Shown here in pieces: positions 8,340 to 16,681 of a stretch of 36,732 bases of DNA. Numbering within the stretch: the stretch's first letter is position 1; each line of letters opens with the position of its first letter. Both the position numbers and the translations under genes were made by a program. This DNA is from Ruminococcaceae bacterium UBA4871 (GTDB lineage: Bacteria; Bacillota; Clostridia; Oscillospirales; Acutalibacteraceae): NCBI GenBank assembly GCA_002399445.1, contig DHDR01000005.1:11627-48358 (forward strand), written 5' to 3'. Under the pieces are notes generated by a model, which made no database searches, was not told where the DNA came from, and was given only the letters and a program-made list of their open reading frames with translations.

Positions 8340-10373
8340 TCAGGTTGAGGATTCCTGTGTCAGAAACCGGACGCCATAAGGCGGCAGAGTAAGGGAAGTT
8401 TCTGTTTGACAATTTTCGAGGTTTGTAAGCGGCTTTTCCAGTGGAATACAGACCATGCGGGGCGTAAAATTCTGTACCGCAATAAATTCTTTGCCGTCAT
8501 CTGTAAAACGGCTGCCTGCTGTTATCCCTTCCGGCAGAACTGTGTGGCCAAGGGACGGACACACGCCGATTTGCTGGGTTAGCTGACGATAGAAATCACA
8601 ATAAAAAGTATCTTCTGCACGGGCAGCGAGAAAGTAGGCTCTGCCTTCGCCAAAGTGGTTCACAGTCAGTGCCGCTTTTCCGGCATAGAAATCGTTGCTG
8701 TAGACAGCCAGCGTTTTTGCGCTGCCGATGTGCACCAGTTCACACAGTTCACGCAATTCATAAAGTTTTCCGTTCCAAAACATATGATTGGAGTCCTCGT
8801 CTCTCAGACCGTCTATTTCTTCGGAACGCAGTCCATAAACTTTCGTTAGCCCTTCTCCAGGAGTTGGCCCCTCAAAACACAAGTCGTTTTCATCTACCAG
8901 ACCGCTCCAATAAGTCCCAACCAAGGTGCCGCCGGAAGAAACGAAACGGCGCAGTTTGTCGGCAATACCATCGCGGTGCAGATACAGCATAGGCGCGATT
9001 ACCAGTTTGTATCCGGTCAGGTCATCTGTCTCATTTATCAGGTCCACATTTATGCCCAGACGCCAGAAAGCCTGATAGTGCGACTGGATGGTTTCTTCAT
9101 AATGCATGGCACCGTTGCGCGGACCGCAGGCCGCATCCAGTGCCCATTCATTTTCACGGTCAAACAGAATGGCGGCTTGTGACCGTACATTGGAAAGGCA
9201 CAGAGCGGAAAGACTTTCTAACCGTTTGCCAACATGAGTGACTTCCTGAAAGACGCGGGTGTCATTCCCACCGTAATGGTCCACAACGGCACCGTGAAAT
9301 TTTTCTGAGGCACCGCGGCTTTGACGCCATTGAAAATACTGAACGGAATTAGAGCCGTGTGCCACTGCCTGTAAGGAAGCCAGTTCGTGCATACCGGGTG
9401 CTTTCAGCCGATTGATGCTGCGCCAGTTTACCTGGCTGGGTGTGCTTTCCATCATCAGAAATGGCTTGTGCTTTATGCACCGCATCAGGTCGTGCGTCAT
9501 GGCCGTGTGAATCGCTGTTTCCACATCACTGCTTTCTCCGCGCCAGTTGGGGTAGTTGTCCCAAGAAGCGATGTCAAGCACATCCTTGAATTTAGAATAG
9601 TCAAGGTCGTAATAGAAACCCATCAAGTTGGTGGTGACAGGCAGATTGGAACCGCCTGCGCGTATGGCTTTCTTTTCCCATGCACAAAAGTCCACTGTAC
9701 GGGAAGTGACAAAACGATACCAATCCAGTACAAGACCATGCAGAAGTTCTTCTCCACGGGGACCGGGTGCTTCAATCTGTTCCCAGTCGGTGTAGGTATG
9801 GCTCCAAAAGGAAGTCCACCACGCTTGGTTTAAAGCATCCAGAGTACCGTATTTCCGCTGAAGCCATTTGCGGAATTCTGCCTGACACAGCGGGCAATAG
9901 CATGCCCCGCCGTATTCATTGGAAATATGCCACAGCAGTACGCCGGGGTGGTTTCCAAATGTTTCGGCCAGACGCTTGTCGATTTCCCAGACTTTTTCAC
10001 GGTAAACAGGGGAGGTGTAACAGTGGTTGTGCCGACCTCCCATGCGGTTGCGGTGCAAAGTTTTGTCTACACGCAATACTTCGGGATATTTGTGGGCCAT
10101 CCACACAGGGCGGGCACCGCTTGGTGTAGCTAAAATTGTGTAGATGTGGTTTTGATAAAGGCAGTCAATTATTTCTTTGAGCCAGCCAAATGTATAGTGG
10201 CCTTCTTCTGGTTCCAGACTGCTCCATGAAAAGATGCCGACAGACACGCAATTGATATGCGCTTGTTTCATGAATTCAATATCCCTTTTCAGAATATCTG
10301 GACGATTGAGCCATTGCTCCGGATTGTAATCACCGCCGTGCAGTATTCGACGATTCAGCAAGGTATCATTCAT
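8340..10373 (-). CDS. GH42 family beta-galactosidase
   Basis: A 677-residue glycoside hydrolase family 42 enzyme that removes terminal beta-galactosyl residues. The TIM-barrel domain shows the acid/base Glu153 in HISNEYGG and the probable nucleophile Glu309 in LMMESTPS. Four cysteines (118, 158, 160, 163; CYCPLC cluster) match the structural zinc site of many GH42 enzymes. The middle domain with AILFDRENEWALD and the C-terminal beta domain are present, so the protein is complete. No signal peptide is visible, so it acts in the cytoplasm on imported oligosaccharides, as is usual for GH42. The start at 10373 has GGAGG eight nt upstream. No transporter or other sugar gene is adjacent; the LysR gene upstream on the same strand is 620 bp away and its link to this gene is unproven. 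Confidence 0.92.
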   Translation of the reverse strand: MNDTLLNRRILHGGDYNPEQWLNRPDILKRDIEFMKQAHINCVSVGIFSWSSLEPEEGHYTFGWLKEIIDCLYQNHIYTILATPSGARPVWMAHKYPEVLRVDKTLHRNRMGGRHNHCYTSPVYREKVWEIDKRLAETFGNHPGVLLWHISNEYGGACYCPLCQAEFRKWLQRKYGTLDALNQAWWTSFWSHTYTDWEQIEAPGPRGEELLHGLVLDWYRFVTSRTVDFCAWEKKAIRAGGSNLPVTTNLMGFYYDLDYSKFKDVLDIASWDNYPNWRGESSDVETAIHTAMTHDLMRCIKHKPFLMMESTPSQVNWRSINRLKAPGMHELASLQAVAHGSNSVQYFQWRQSRGASEKFHGAVVDHYGGNDTRVFQEVTHVGKRLESLSALCLSNVRSQAAILFDRENEWALDAACGPRNGAMHYEETIQSHYQAFWRLGINVDLINETDDLTGYKLVIAPMLYLHRDGIADKLRRFVSSGGTLVGTYWSGLVDENDLCFEGPTPGEGLTKVYGLRSEEIDGLRDEDSNHMFWNGKLYELRELCELVHIGSAKTLAVYSNDFYAGKAALTVNHFGEGRAYFLAARAEDTFYCDFYRQLTQQIGVCPSLGHTVLPEGITAGSRFTDDGKEFIAVQNFTPRMVCIPLEKPLTNLENCQTETSLTLPPYGVRFLTQESST

Positions 10374-10562
10374 ATTTGAGAACCTCCGTTTTTAAAATTA
10401 CGAACGCTGTTTTTCATTACAACAAGACAGTAGATAATCAAATTTACAATTTTGAAAAGAGTATGGATGAGTCATGAAACTTTTGTTATGTGATGCTGGT
10501 TCCTTTTACATGTTTCGACCTGACTTACCTTTTAACTTTTCTGGATTATGAAGTATCCATCT

Positions 10563-10621
10563 TTGACAGAGAAAACCTTCAGCCATAATTTTATATTACG
10601 ACTGAAGGTTTTCTCTGTCAA
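10563..10621. repeat. Perfect 20-bp inverted repeat
   Basis: TTGACAGAGAAAACCTTCAG at 10563-10582 and its exact reverse complement at 10602-10621, separated by a 19-nt A+T-rich loop. There is no run of T after either arm, so it is not a standard terminator. It lies in the gap between the LysR gene and the beta-galactosidase gene. Confidence 0.8.
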
Positions 10622-10994
10622 CGTCTGTTCCTATTTTATTGGTGTGAAGTCTGACTGGCACCCGATTGGTGTATGGAACAGAAAACTTTTTGCGGTGAAA
10701 TTTATGAAAATCTGCAACAGCAGATATTTTTTAGTCTGCCACGGCTCTGGAGCCGGTATTCCGTCCATCTCCAAGCACTCGGCAGTAAATGAAATGTAAA
10801 ATTACGCAGCGCGCAAATTGTATTATACCGCTGCTGCAAAAGCGGATTCTGTCAATTCCGGTCTTCTATTTCGGAACATTTTTATTTTACAAAACGCTTG
10901 AAAAAAATTGTGAACGGACCATCAAAGATCAGTAAACAGGCAGCTTTTCTGTGAAAAATTTAAAATTTACATTTTTGCAGAAAACTCTGCCTAA
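10622..10994. other. Non-coding gap between LysR and beta-galactosidase genes
   Basis: No supported gene. A plus-strand 83-codon frame (10548-10799) runs through the inverted repeat. A minus-strand frame (10768-10631, 45 codons) has a plausible composition, but its GGAG lies directly against the ATG. On the minus strand a TATAAT sits at 10827-10822 with TTGACA at 10855-10850, a 22-nt spacing that is too long for a standard promoter. Confidence 0.4.
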
Positions 10995-11897
10995 TTATTT
11001 GATGAGACGAGCAGTTCCTGAAATAAGTCCTTCCAAAAAGGACTGAGCCGTGCAGGAGAGTGGGGCTCCCTGTAACGAAATGGCACAAATTGACCGTGCA
11101 GGCAGGGATTCATTCGTGCGAACCTCAAAAATTTTTCCTTCCTGTATATCTTGTTTGGCCATTGCTTTTAATACAATCCCTATCCCCAGCCCGCTTTTTG
11201 CAAATGGTATGATCATATCGGTCGTTTCCAGTTCAAACTCCGGCTGCAGAAGCAAATGATGATGCAGAAAAAAAGCATCCAAAAACTGGCGGGTCGTTGT
11301 GTTTGGAGAACAGCAGATGAGTGGGAACTGCATCAATTCCTGCAGGGAAAGAGTCTTGCCCTGCAGAGCGGAAAAATCCTGTCCCGCAATAAAAATATCA
11401 TGGATACTGCACAGCGGCACCGTATGCAGCCCTTCTCCTTCAATTGGAGAGGCAACCACACCAATATCAATGCTGCCTTCCCGCAAGGCATCGATCGTTT
11501 TTGGGGAATTACCAGTGACCAGCCGAATGCGGATATTTGGGTACAGACAGTGAAACTTCTGCAGATGAGGCAGAAGAAAAGACTGGATGACCATATCGGA
11601 AGTGCCAATGCACAGGCTGCCGTTTTCAAGCTGGCACATGCTGCGCACACGCTCCTGGCCACGGATGAGCAGATTGCATGCATGAGAAGCGTACCGGTAA
11701 AGGACCTTTCCTTCAGCAGTCAGCTGCACGCCGCTTTTCATCCGCTGAAAAAGTGTGCATCCAAAAGAAGCCTCTAGCTGATGAATGGATTTGCTGACGG
11801 CAGGCTGTGTAATATTTAGTGCCTGCGCAGCCAGTGTCATACTGTGATGTTCTGCTACCTGACAAAACACACGGTAATGTTCAAAGTTTGTACTCAT
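10995..11897 (-). CDS. LysR-family transcriptional regulator
   Basis: A 300-residue LysR-type regulator: N-terminal winged helix-turn-helix (EHYRVFCQVAEHHSMTLAA followed by ITQPAVSKSIHQLEASFG) and a periplasmic-binding-protein-like effector domain from about residue 90 to the end. The start at 11897 is supported by GAGGTG six nt upstream; the open frame itself runs 19 codons further. The protein's family usually binds a small molecule and activates a neighbouring operon. Neighbours are the lipoprotein and two-component genes (divergent) and the beta-galactosidase gene (same strand, downstream), and the sequence does not say which it controls. A palindrome of LysR type lies 43 bp upstream of its start. 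Confidence 0.88.
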   Translation of the reverse strand: MSTNFEHYRVFCQVAEHHSMTLAAQALNITQPAVSKSIHQLEASFGCTLFQRMKSGVQLTAEGKVLYRYASHACNLLIRGQERVRSMCQLENGSLCIGTSDMVIQSFLLPHLQKFHCLYPNIRIRLVTGNSPKTIDALREGSIDIGVVASPIEGEGLHTVPLCSIHDIFIAGQDFSALQGKTLSLQELMQFPLICCSPNTTTRQFLDAFFLHHHLLLQPEFELETTDMIIPFAKSGLGIGIVLKAMAKQDIQEGKIFEVRTNESLPARSICAISLQGAPLSCTAQSFLEGLISGTARLIK

Positions 11898-11939
11898 GTA
11901 AAGCACCTCATTTTTCTGTGCTCTTATCTTATCAGAAAC

Positions 11940-11955
11940 CTTGCATCCCTGCAAG
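11940..11955. promoter_or_regulatory. Candidate LysR operator palindrome
   Basis: CTTGCATCCCTGCAAG, a perfect 6-4-6 palindrome that contains two overlapping T-N11-A patterns, the classical LysR box. It lies in the divergent region just upstream of the LysR gene, where autoregulatory sites usually are. Inferred only. Confidence 0.4.
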
Positions 11956-12043
11956 CATGGGGCTGCATTTGCCGGGGAAATTCATACCTATGGATTTATG
12001 CGCGGTAACAGATTTGATACTGTTCAATCCGAATGGAAAATGG

Positions 12044-12049
12044 TATACT
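12044..12049 (+). promoter_or_regulatory. Probable -10 element of lipoprotein-TCS operon
   Basis: TATACT preceded by TGG (extended -10 pattern). The -35 is weak: TTCAAT at 12023 with 15 nt, or TTGATA at 12014 with 24 nt. A start of transcription near 12056 would exclude the ATG at 12033 as translation start. Confidence 0.45.
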
Positions 12050-12062
12050 ATATATTAAAATA

Positions 12063-13457
12063 ATGAAATTTCAAGCTATCGAAAGGAAAGAGGGTGAGTG
12101 CATAAAACAGCGAAAAAGATACAGCGGCTGGTTAGTGCTGGTGTTGGTCCTTGCGGCTAGTGTGCTGCTTTCAGGCTGTTCTGTCATTGGGCTGGATGCG
12201 CAGGCGCTGATGCATCCGCCAAAACCGACTGGCGAAAAAGCGGGAATGTATGCACTGCTAAAATCTAAAGCGGGGAAAAATTTCACCCTGAAATATCCGA
12301 CTGCCGGAGAAAATCGTTCTGCCATTATTCAGCATAATTTGTGTGGGGATTCTCATAAAGAAACAGTGGCGCTTTATCAGCGCAAAGGGGATGACACTGC
12401 TGTCAGCATCCTTTTCACGGCCCTGCAAAACGGAAAGTGGAAAGACATTGGTTCTTTTACTCATCCAGCGGCACAGGTGGACCGTATTTGTTTTGGCGAC
12501 CTAAACGGAGATGGACAGGACGAAACAATCGTGGGCTGGGGCAATAGTGCCGGTTCTGCAAGCCTTATTTCGGTCTTTTACTATAAAAATGGGAAAATGA
12601 ATGAACTGAAATTGGACCAGACCTATAATGAACTTGCCGTTATGGATTTTGATGGAGATGGGAAAAAGGAGCTTTTGACAGCCAGCATTCCTGCGGACAG
12701 TGAGCAGCAGTTCGTTGCCAGTTTATTCCGGCTGAAAGGCGACGCTCTGCAGCTGATGGGAAGTATCCGGATGGATACAGGCCTTTCTAAATTTGCAGAT
12801 CTCTTATCTGGAAATGTCAGTAAAGGCCAGCTGGGTGTCCTGCTGGACTGTGTCCAGACAAACGGCCGCGAACTTACGGAATTAATTTATTGGAACCGGT
12901 CCAAAAAAATGCTGTGCGCCCCGCTTTATAATGCACAGTCTCCCCAGCAGAATGTCACACTGCGGGATATGTCAATTGCCAGCGGTGATGTCAATAACGA
13001 TGGCAATCTGGAATTCCCGATTGTCACGCGGCTCCCCGGCTATACGGGTGCTTCATCAGATGATGTGGGCAATGAGGTGCAGTGGACACGCTTTGACGCT
13101 GCCAGCGGGAACTATACGCTGGTGTCCAGCATGTTGATCAATACACGCGATGGGTATCGGCTGCTTTTGCCCGATAAATGGAAAGATACGATTACCACTA
13201 AACAGAATGTGAGCGCACGCAGGCTGACGATTTATGTGTTCAACTCTGCTAAGGGAACCATGGAAAGTCCTTTGATGAATGTGCAGATTTTTACGAAAAA
13301 AGAATGGGACAGCAGTAAAAATAAAAACGGTTATAAACAGGTGGCAGCAGACGAAAACTCGATTACGGCAGTAAATTTTCCTTCACCGAATCATAAACTC
13401 GCAGTTCCGTTTGCTACCATCCAGCGGTGTTTTCAGCCGATTGCAAAAGATTCATAA
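12063..13457 (+). CDS. Lipoprotein with FG-GAP/VCBS-like repeats
   Basis: Secreted lipoprotein: positively charged QRKRY, a hydrophobic helix and lipobox LLSGC (Cys39 counted from Met at 12063), so it should be anchored on the outer face of the membrane. Three acidic calcium-loop-like motifs follow: DLNGDGQDE near residue 146, DFDGDGKKE near 195 and DVNNDGNLE near 309, spaced as in FG-GAP/VCBS beta-propeller proteins. The function is not known. It is followed 50 bp later by a response regulator and a histidine kinase, suggesting a shared operon and perhaps a role as surface sensor. The start is uncertain: ATGs at 12033 and 12063 lack ribosome binding sites, and 12033 precedes a probable extended -10 (TATACT at 12044-12049). 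A good AGGGTGAG site instead precedes an in-frame ATA at 12102. Confidence 0.75.
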   Translation: MKFQAIERKEGECIKQRKRYSGWLVLVLVLAASVLLSGCSVIGLDAQALMHPPKPTGEKAGMYALLKSKAGKNFTLKYPTAGENRSAIIQHNLCGDSHKETVALYQRKGDDTAVSILFTALQNGKWKDIGSFTHPAAQVDRICFGDLNGDGQDETIVGWGNSAGSASLISVFYYKNGKMNELKLDQTYNELAVMDFDGDGKKELLTASIPADSEQQFVASLFRLKGDALQLMGSIRMDTGLSKFADLLSGNVSKGQLGVLLDCVQTNGRELTELIYWNRSKKMLCAPLYNAQSPQQNVTLRDMSIASGDVNNDGNLEFPIVTRLPGYTGASSDDVGNEVQWTRFDAASGNYTLVSSMLINTRDGYRLLLPDKWKDTITTKQNVSARRLTIYVFNSAKGTMESPLMNVQIFTKKEWDSSKNKNGYKQVAADENSITAVNFPSPNHKLAVPFATIQRCFQPIAKDS

Positions 13458-13507
13458 TCCTTTCCCGACCGTGTTTACGGGAGCGTAAGGATGAACGGGA
13501 GGTAGCA

Positions 13508-14212
13508 ATGAAGAAAATTTTAGTTGCAGAGGACGAGCAGGCTATCCGCGAATTTGTTGTCATTAATTTGAAGCGTGCAGGCTATGATGTGACGGAAGCT
13601 GAAAACGGCGATCAGGCTTTGGAAATTTACACACAGCAGGGCGGAGATTTTGATGTGGCAGTGCTGGATATTATGATGCCCGGTGAGCATGACGGCTTGG
13701 CTGTATGCAAAGAGCTGCGCAAGCAAAGCGGTTCAATTGGAATTATTTTGCTCACTGCCCGCACGCAGGAAATGGACAAGGTGAGCGGCCTGATGATGGG
13801 CGCAGATGATTATGTGACAAAGCCGTTTTCCCCAAGCGAGCTGGTTGCGCGCGTGGATGCAGTTTACCGCCGTGTTGCACTGGCACAGATGCGGGATGAA
13901 AACAACTTTACAGAGGAAATTCACTCCGGAGAGTTTACCCTGAATTTGCGCAGCCGGATGCTGATGAAAGGGGCCAAACGGATTGACCTGACGCAGGTCG
14001 AATTTCAGATTATGGAGTATTTTTTCAGCAATCCCAGCACAGCACTGAATCGTGGGGCGATTCTGCGCCATGTTTGGGGTGATGCTTATGTTGGTGAGGA
14101 AAAAATCGTGGATGTCAATATCCGCCGCCTGCGTATGAAAGTAGAAGATGAACCGAGCAATCCAAAGCATATTGTAACGGTCTGGGGACTGGGGTATAAA
14201 TGGGAAGCTTGA
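13508..14212 (+). CDS. OmpR/PhoB-family response regulator
   Basis: A 234-residue DNA-binding response regulator. The receiver domain has the acidic pocket EDE at residues 8-10, phospho-acceptor Asp54 in VLDIMMPG, Thr83 and Lys105 in TKPF. A C-terminal OmpR-type winged helix follows (from about 138, ending in VDVNIRRLRMKVEDEP and VWGLGYKWEA). The start at 13508 follows GGGAGGTAGCA; the frame is open 27 codons further upstream into the end of the lipoprotein gene. It overlaps the kinase gene by 13 nt, so the two are translationally coupled and form a cognate pair. The regulated genes are unknown; the upstream lipoprotein gene is the nearest candidate partner. Confidence 0.93.
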   Translation: MKKILVAEDEQAIREFVVINLKRAGYDVTEAENGDQALEIYTQQGGDFDVAVLDIMMPGEHDGLAVCKELRKQSGSIGIILLTARTQEMDKVSGLMMGADDYVTKPFSPSELVARVDAVYRRVALAQMRDENNFTEEIHSGEFTLNLRSRMLMKGAKRIDLTQVEFQIMEYFFSNPSTALNRGAILRHVWGDAYVGEEKIVDVNIRRLRMKVEDEPSNPKHIVTVWGLGYKWEA

Positions 14213-15738
14213 TCAAAAAACTTGCGCCCGCGCAAAAGCGGGAAAAACAAGAGCGCAAACGAAAAACGAGAAGAATCTCCCGGCGCTGGCTGCTGAATTC
14301 CCTTGGCATGACCGTGCTGGTCTTAGTCGTGCTTATTGCGGCCCTGTCTGCTGCTGCATATAATTACACATACAGTGGAATTCGGACTGCGATTGATTCC
14401 CGCAGTGAAGAGTTGACAAACATTTTTGCTAATTATGGACGGAACTCTTCCCATGAATTCAGTATGGCGGCACGCCAATATGTGGAGAATTTTCCCAATA
14501 AAGAAAGCATGGAGCTGATGGCTTTTGATTCAGCGGGGAAAGTGATCAGTACCAGTATGGGATTTGAACCGGACGCGGATGAAGCCATGCCGGATTATAC
14601 GATTGCCTGCCGGAGTAAAAACGACTATGGAACTTGGACTGGACGACTGTCCAGCGGTGAAAAAGTGCTGGCGGTTACACGGGTGCTGCGCAGTAATTCA
14701 GGGGATTTATTGGGCGGCATCCGTTATGTTGTTTCCCTGACTGCTGCAGACAGGCAGGTCCTGCTGATTGTCTTGTTCCTGTTGCTTGCAGGATTGATTG
14801 TCATTACTCTGATCATGTTTTCTAATCAATATTTCATGCGCACAATTTTAGCACCGATTACAGACATCGGCAGCACGGCTAAACGCATTGCGCAGGGCGA
14901 TTTTAATGCACGCATTGAAAACTTTAAAGATGACGAAATCGGAGAACTGTGTAAAACCATTAACGATATGGCAAAGGAACTCGGTACTACAGAACGGATG
15001 AAAAATGATTTCATTTCCTCGGTTTCTCATGAACTGCGCACTCCTCTTACAGCGATTAAGGGCTGGGGGGAAACACTGCAGAGCGGCGGGCTGGACAAAG
15101 AGAGCTTTCAGAAAGGCATGGATGTGATTCTGAAAGAGACTGAGCGCCTTTCGGGCATGGTGGAGGAACTGCTGGACTTTTCCCGTATGCAATCCGGCCG
15201 TATGACGCTGACAATGGACCGTATTGATATTCTTGCGGAACTTGGCGAAGCCGTTTATATGTTCAGTGAACGGGCAAAAAACGAAGGAAAATTTTTGATT
15301 TATGAGGAACCGGCCATGTTATCACCGGTGCTTGGCGATGTCAGCCGTCTGCGTCAGGTATTTGTCAATATTCTGGACAATGCCTTAAAATATACCAAAC
15401 GTGATGGAACCATTAATGTAGTGGCAACAGAGACAGAAGGTTTTATCCAGATTTGTATCAGTGACAACGGCTGTGGAATTCCGGAAAAGCATCTGCCAAA
15501 TGTGAAAAAGAAGTTTTATAAGGCTAACCAGACTGTACGCGGTTCGGGAATTGGGTTGGCCCTTGCAGATGAGATTATGCGGCTGCATTCCGGCAGCTTG
15601 GACATTGAAAGCAAGGAAGGCGTTGGAACAACTGTGACAATCACAATTCCAACCATTCAGAAACTGAGAGATCATTTTCAGGCGGAAGAGGAGAGAAAAC
15701 AGGAGGATAAAAAAACAAATGATGACACAGCAACATGA
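14200..15738 (+). CDS. Sensor histidine kinase
   Basis: A 512-residue membrane kinase. A highly basic N-terminus precedes a first membrane helix at about 32-55. An extracellular sensing region of about 130 residues follows, then a second helix at about 186-208, a HAMP linker (PITDIGSTAKRIAQGDFNAR) and the HisKA domain with phospho-acceptor His277 in SVSHELRTPL. The HATPase domain has the N box around NILDNALKYT (388-397), the G1 box DNGCGIP and the G2 box GSGIGLAL. The usual FERF/FYR-like element reads KKKFYKAN. It passes phosphate to the preceding response regulator. Its last 20 nt overlap yqhQ, so yqhQ and prmC may be transcribed with it. Confidence 0.92.
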   Translation: MGSLIKKLAPAQKREKQERKRKTRRISRRWLLNSLGMTVLVLVVLIAALSAAAYNYTYSGIRTAIDSRSEELTNIFANYGRNSSHEFSMAARQYVENFPNKESMELMAFDSAGKVISTSMGFEPDADEAMPDYTIACRSKNDYGTWTGRLSSGEKVLAVTRVLRSNSGDLLGGIRYVVSLTAADRQVLLIVLFLLLAGLIVITLIMFSNQYFMRTILAPITDIGSTAKRIAQGDFNARIENFKDDEIGELCKTINDMAKELGTTERMKNDFISSVSHELRTPLTAIKGWGETLQSGGLDKESFQKGMDVILKETERLSGMVEELLDFSRMQSGRMTLTMDRIDILAELGEAVYMFSERAKNEGKFLIYEEPAMLSPVLGDVSRLRQVFVNILDNALKYTKRDGTINVVATETEGFIQICISDNGCGIPEKHLPNVKKKFYKANQTVRGSGIGLALADEIMRLHSGSLDIESKEGVGTTVTITIPTIQKLRDHFQAEEERKQEDKKTNDDTAT

Positions 15739-16681
15739 ACCGTGTATCACATCAATTGGGGGACAGGCACTGATAGAGGGAATCCTGATGCGTGGGCCGA
15801 AACGGATAGAAGTCTCTGTCCGCACACCAGACAATTCAATTGACTCTGAGGAGCTTTCCTATGTTTCTTTATGGGACCGTTACCCAATCCTTCGTTTGCC
15901 GCTTCTGCGCGGTGTGGCGGCTTTTCTTGACAGTATGATCATGAGCAGCAAGGCGCTGAACGTGTCATCGGAAAAATCCGGCATGACAGACATTGATGTG
16001 GAAGACAGCGAAAGCAAATTGGATCGGTGGCTGGATAAGCACTGCGGAGATAAACTGGGAAGCCTGATTACGGCGATTGGGGCTGTTATTGGAATCGTGG
16101 TGGCTGTGGCACTGTTTTTCTTCGTTCCAGCAGCCCTTTTTAATTTATACTTAAAATTTGCTGGCCCGTCTGCTGCCATGTGGCGCAGTCCTTTTGAGGG
16201 AGTTTTGCGCCTGATTATTTTTATCGTATACATTGGTCTTATCAGTTTTCAGCCGGATGTCAAGCGTATGTTCCGTTATCACGGAGCAGAGCACAAAACG
16301 ATTTTTTGCTATGAAGCCGGTTTGCCGCTGACGGTGGAAAATGTGCGGAAGCAGGGCCGGTTTCACCCGCGCTGTGGCACCAGCTTTATGGTGCTGATGA
16401 TTCTCGTTGGTGTGCTGGTGGGCCTTTTCATTCCATTTTCCAATCCGTTTATTCGGACATTTGTAAAACTGCTGTGCATACCGATTGTAATGGGGATTGG
16501 CTATGAGCTGATCCGCTACTGCGGCAGACACGAAAATCATCTGACCCGCTTGATTGCTGCGCCCGGGTTGTGGATGCAGCGTCTGACTGTGAAAGAACCG
16601 GATGACAGCATGATCGAGGTGGCCATTACTTCAATGAAGAAAGTCATTCCGGAAAATGGAGAGGACAGGATTGTCCCATGA
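15719..16681 (+). CDS. yqhQ: DUF1385 membrane protein YqhQ
   Basis: A 320-residue protein of the DUF1385 family, biochemical role unknown. It has the family hallmarks GGQALIEGILMRGP near the N-terminus and YHGAEHKTIFCYE in the middle, and about four membrane helices (around 119-145, 162-178, 222-240 and 248-265). In many Firmicutes it stands beside prmC and prfA; here prmC follows with an ATGA overlap but no prfA is seen. The ribosome binding site AGGAGG lies about 12 nt before the first ATG; a second ATG is the next codon. The overlap with the kinase gene places it at the end of the two-component operon. Confidence 0.88.
   Translation: MMTQQHEPCITSIGGQALIEGILMRGPKRIEVSVRTPDNSIDSEELSYVSLWDRYPILRLPLLRGVAAFLDSMIMSSKALNVSSEKSGMTDIDVEDSESKLDRWLDKHCGDKLGSLITAIGAVIGIVVAVALFFFVPAALFNLYLKFAGPSAAMWRSPFEGVLRLIIFIVYIGLISFQPDVKRMFRYHGAEHKTIFCYEAGLPLTVENVRKQGRFHPRCGTSFMVLMILVGVLVGLFIPFSNPFIRTFVKLLCIPIVMGIGYELIRYCGRHENHLTRLIAAPGLWMQRLTVKEPDDSMIEVAITSMKKVIPENGEDRIVP

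Noticed and set aside
10548..10799. 83-codon plus-strand frame and a 45-codon minus-strand frame in the same gap
   Set aside because: The first consists partly of the inverted repeat; the second has its GGAG directly against the ATG. Neither shows a known motif.
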